A stretch of 13,621 nt of DNA from Sandaracinaceae bacterium (GTDB lineage Bacteria > Myxococcota_A > Polyangia > Polyangiales > JAFGIB01): NCBI GenBank assembly GCA_017881145.1, contig JADGRG010000627.1:1-13621 (forward strand). Reading direction: 5' to 3'. Shown here one piece after another: positions 11,921-13,621 of the stretch; within the stretch, counting starts at the first letter, position 1; the number at the start of each line of letters is the position of its first letter. Both the position numbers and the translations under genes were made by a program. The notes beneath the pieces were generated by a model that worked only from the letters and a program-made list of their open reading frames with translations, had not been told where the DNA came from and searched no databases.

Positions 11921-13218
11921 GACTCAATTCGAGATGGCCAGGGTTCTACAAGCTCTCCGTCGAGGAACGTCGACAGGTTGCGGCTGAGGCTCTGGGGATG
12001 GACGTCTCCGAGTTGGTCGCTGCGGTTGGCGACGGCGGTCTCGCTTGTGAGAAGGCCGACAAGATCATCGAGAACGTGGTCGGCACCTTCTCGCTGCCCT
12101 TCGCGCTGGCGCTCAACGTGCAGATCAACGGCCAGGATTTCATCGCGCCGATGGTGGTGGAGGAGCCTTCCGTGGTCGCGGCCGCCAGCAACGCTGCCCG
12201 CATGGTGCGCGACGGTGGCGGCTTCACCGCTGATGCGGACGAGCCGATCATGATTGCGCAGGTGCAGCTCGACGAGGTGCCCGATAGCGTGCGCGCCTGC
12301 ACGCGCTTGCGGCAGCACGCTGGTGAGCTGGTGTCGCTCGGCAACGACGCGGTGCCCGGGCTGGTGCAGCGAGGCGGCGGCGTGCGCGGCATCGAAGCGC
12401 GCGATCTTGGTGAGGGCATGGTGGTTCTGCACCTCTTCGTGGATTGCCGCGACGCGATGGGCGCGAATCTCGTGAACACCGTGGCGGAAGCAGTGTCCGA
12501 TCGCGTTCAGGCGCTCACCAGCGGCCGCATGGGCTTGCGCATTCTGTCGAACCTCTGCGATCGCCGCAAAGTGCGCGTGACCTGTCGCGTGCCGGTGCAT
12601 GCGCTGGCTGCTGATGACTTCGCGGGCGAAGAGGTGCGGGATGGCGTGGTGCGAGCCTCGCGCTTCGCCGAGCGCGATCCCTACCGCGCGACCACGCACA
12701 ACAAGGGTCTGATGAACGGCCTCGACGCGGTCGTGATCGCCACCGGCAACGACTGGCGCGCCGTGGAAGCCGGCGCGCATGCGTTCGCAGCTCGCAGCGG
12801 CAAGTACAGCCCGCTTTGTATTTGGCGTGAAGACGAAGGCGACCTGATCGGCTCGCTGGAGATTCCACTTTCGCTAGGCACGGTGGGTGGCCCGGCGCGC
12901 GTGCACCAGGCGGCTCGCATGGGCTTGCGCGTGGTGGATGCGAGCTCGGCGACCGAGCTGGCGATGGTTGCGGCAGCCGTAGGCATGGCCAGCAACCTGG
13001 CAGCGCTGCGCGCGCTGGCGACCGAGGGGATTCAGCGCGGTCACATGGCGCTGCATGCGCGTTCGGTCGCGATCGCGGCCGGAGCAGCCGGCGCGGATGT
13101 CGAACGTGTCGCACACCGCATCCACGCGCAGGGCACGATTAGCCTGGATGGCGCTCGCCGGGCGCTCGACGAGCTCTTGCGCATGCAGAACAGCATCGCA
13201 CCTCTGCCCCTGGAGTAA
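11917..13218 (+). CDS. mvaA: Hydroxymethylglutaryl-CoA reductase, class II
   Basis: This gene encodes 433 residues and interconverts HMG-CoA and mevalonate with NAD(P)H. The ATG overlaps the phosphomevalonate kinase stop (ATGA). Class II features are ENVVGTFSLPFALALNV (52-68), EEPSVVAAASNAA (82-94, Glu83) and VDCRDAMGANLVNTVAE (175-191). THNKGLMNGLDAVVIATGND (260-279, Lys263, Asp279), GTVGGPARVHQAAR (321-334) and GHMALHAR (375-382, His380) complete the set. The catalytic Glu, Lys, Asp and His correspond to those of the Pseudomonas mevalonii enzyme. There is no N-terminal membrane domain, so it is a soluble cytoplasmic enzyme. In this context it acts biosynthetically as the entry to the pathway, not in mevalonate catabolism. 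NADH versus NADPH use cannot be told by eye. A strong hairpin follows. Confidence 0.96.
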   Translation: MRLNSRWPGFYKLSVEERRQVAAEALGMDVSELVAAVGDGGLACEKADKIIENVVGTFSLPFALALNVQINGQDFIAPMVVEEPSVVAAASNAARMVRDGGGFTADADEPIMIAQVQLDEVPDSVRACTRLRQHAGELVSLGNDAVPGLVQRGGGVRGIEARDLGEGMVVLHLFVDCRDAMGANLVNTVAEAVSDRVQALTSGRMGLRILSNLCDRRKVRVTCRVPVHALAADDFAGEEVRDGVVRASRFAERDPYRATTHNKGLMNGLDAVVIATGNDWRAVEAGAHAFAARSGKYSPLCIWREDEGDLIGSLEIPLSLGTVGGPARVHQAARMGLRVVDASSATELAMVAAAVGMASNLAALRALATEGIQRGHMALHARSVAIAAGAAGADVERVAHRIHAQGTISLDGARRALDELLRMQNSIAPLPLE

Positions 13219-13226
13219 GGTCGACG

Positions 13227-13252
13227 CTTCGGACCCCGCCAGGGGTCCGAGG
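13227..13252 (+). terminator. Strong hairpin after HMG-CoA reductase
   Basis: CGGACCCC (13230-13237) and GGGGTCCG (13242-13249) form a perfect 8-bp stem with the 4-nt loop GCCA. The stem extends by T-A, T-G and C-G pairs on the outside. It begins 9 bp after the mvaA stop. There is no T-tract, so it may be a weak intrinsic terminator or an RNA 3' end stabiliser. It probably marks the end of the mevalonate operon. Confidence 0.6.
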
Positions 13253-13338
13253 TCTCGCACCGACACGCGCCGCATCGACGACGAAACGCGACGAAGCGCG
13301 AGCTGGCGGTGTAGTCTGAAGGTTCCCCTTGGCCTTCG

Positions 13339-13621
13339 ATGAGTCTCGCCCTTCGACTTCTGCGCGCGCTCTACGTCGCGGCCCGAATCTTCGCGAGCTA
13401 CGCGCTGCAGGGTGCGCTCGAAGGGTTGCTGGGCCGTAAGCTTCCCGGCGACGAGGGGCAGGTACGACACAAGTTACCCGCCTGGCTGAAGCTGCGCGCG
13501 CAGACCATCCACGAGCGCAACGCTGACCGCTTGCTGGGCGCCATCCTGAGCTTGCAGGGCGTGTACGTGAAGCTCGGTCAGGTCCTCTCCATCATGGGCG
13601 GGCTGCTGCCCGCGGCGTTTC
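13339..13621 (+). CDS. UbiB/ABC1/AarF-type kinase-like protein, N-terminal part (runs off the window)
   Basis: Only the first 94 codons are present. The ATG at 13339 gives MSLALRLLRALYVAARIFA. A basic and amphipathic segment follows, and then ILSLQGVYVKLGQVLS and GGLLPAAF. The K-x-G-Q motif (here VKLGQ, about residues 78-82) followed by a short spacer and LLP is the hallmark of the ABC1/ADCK/UbiB atypical kinase family. Members support ubiquinone or other isoprenoid-lipid handling at the membrane. The kinase core and any C-terminal membrane helices lie outside the window. TAGTCT at 13312-13317, in the context GGTGTAGTCTG, could be its -10 element. Being next to isoprenoid genes fits a quinone or prenyl-lipid role but does not prove it. 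Confidence 0.8.
   Translation, partial: MSLALRLLRALYVAARIFASYALQGALEGLLGRKLPGDEGQVRHKLPAWLKLRAQTIHERNADRLLGAILSLQGVYVKLGQVLSIMGGLLPAAF

Noticed and set aside
11818..12780. 320-aa His-rich open frame on the minus strand
   Set aside because: It is antisense to HMG-CoA reductase and has no domain.
1..13621. tRNA or rRNA genes
   Set aside because: No cloverleaf with a T-loop GGTTCGANTCC-like block or conserved rRNA stretch was seen on either strand by eye.

Overview
The window looks like chromosome from a GC-rich bacterium, most plausibly a myxobacterium-like deltaproteobacterium (Myxococcota). The main reasons are strong G/C preference at third codon positions, frequent GTG starts, small soluble and membrane proteins of a type I associate with that group, and a bacterial mevalonate pathway cluster, which is known from myxobacteria. 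This taxonomic call is inference.

Left part (1-4836) holds ordinary accessory and housekeeping genes. They are a 72-aa two-helix membrane protein (minus), a 106-aa charged soluble protein of unknown role (plus), a pirin-family cupin (minus), a class I SAM methyltransferase and an alpha/beta hydrolase (plus, probably co-transcribed), and a radical SAM protein (minus, convergent with the hydrolase). Hairpin-forming inverted repeats sit in the convergent gaps.

Middle part (4845-6529) is the accessory island. It carries two different PIN-domain toxin/ribbon-helix-helix antitoxin pairs in tandem on the minus strand, each with a palindromic operator candidate at the antitoxin start. The first pair is bracketed by a perfect 12-bp inverted repeat and by a longer imperfect inverted repeat. 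A densely folded 140-bp non-coding stretch separates the pairs, and a remnant resembling an IS4-type transposase lies on the right side.

Right part (6530-13218) is an isoprenoid locus. A type 2 isopentenyl-diphosphate isomerase (fni, minus) is divergent from a plus-strand set: a short-chain prenyl diphosphate synthase (probably FPP synthase), mevalonate kinase, diphosphomevalonate decarboxylase, phosphomevalonate kinase and class II HMG-CoA reductase. Together these convert HMG-CoA to mevalonate, IPP, DMAPP and then an allylic prenyl diphosphate. HMG-CoA synthase and acetoacetyl-CoA thiolase are not in the window. A strong hairpin follows HMG-CoA reductase, and then a UbiB/ABC1 kinase-like gene begins and runs off the right edge.

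I found no convincing wholly new system. The features most worth a second look are the repeat-bounded toxin-antitoxin island with its folded spacer, a dispersed 17-bp hairpin repeat, a Met at a normally Gln active-site position in the isomerase, and a eukaryote-like chain-length motif in the prenyl synthase.
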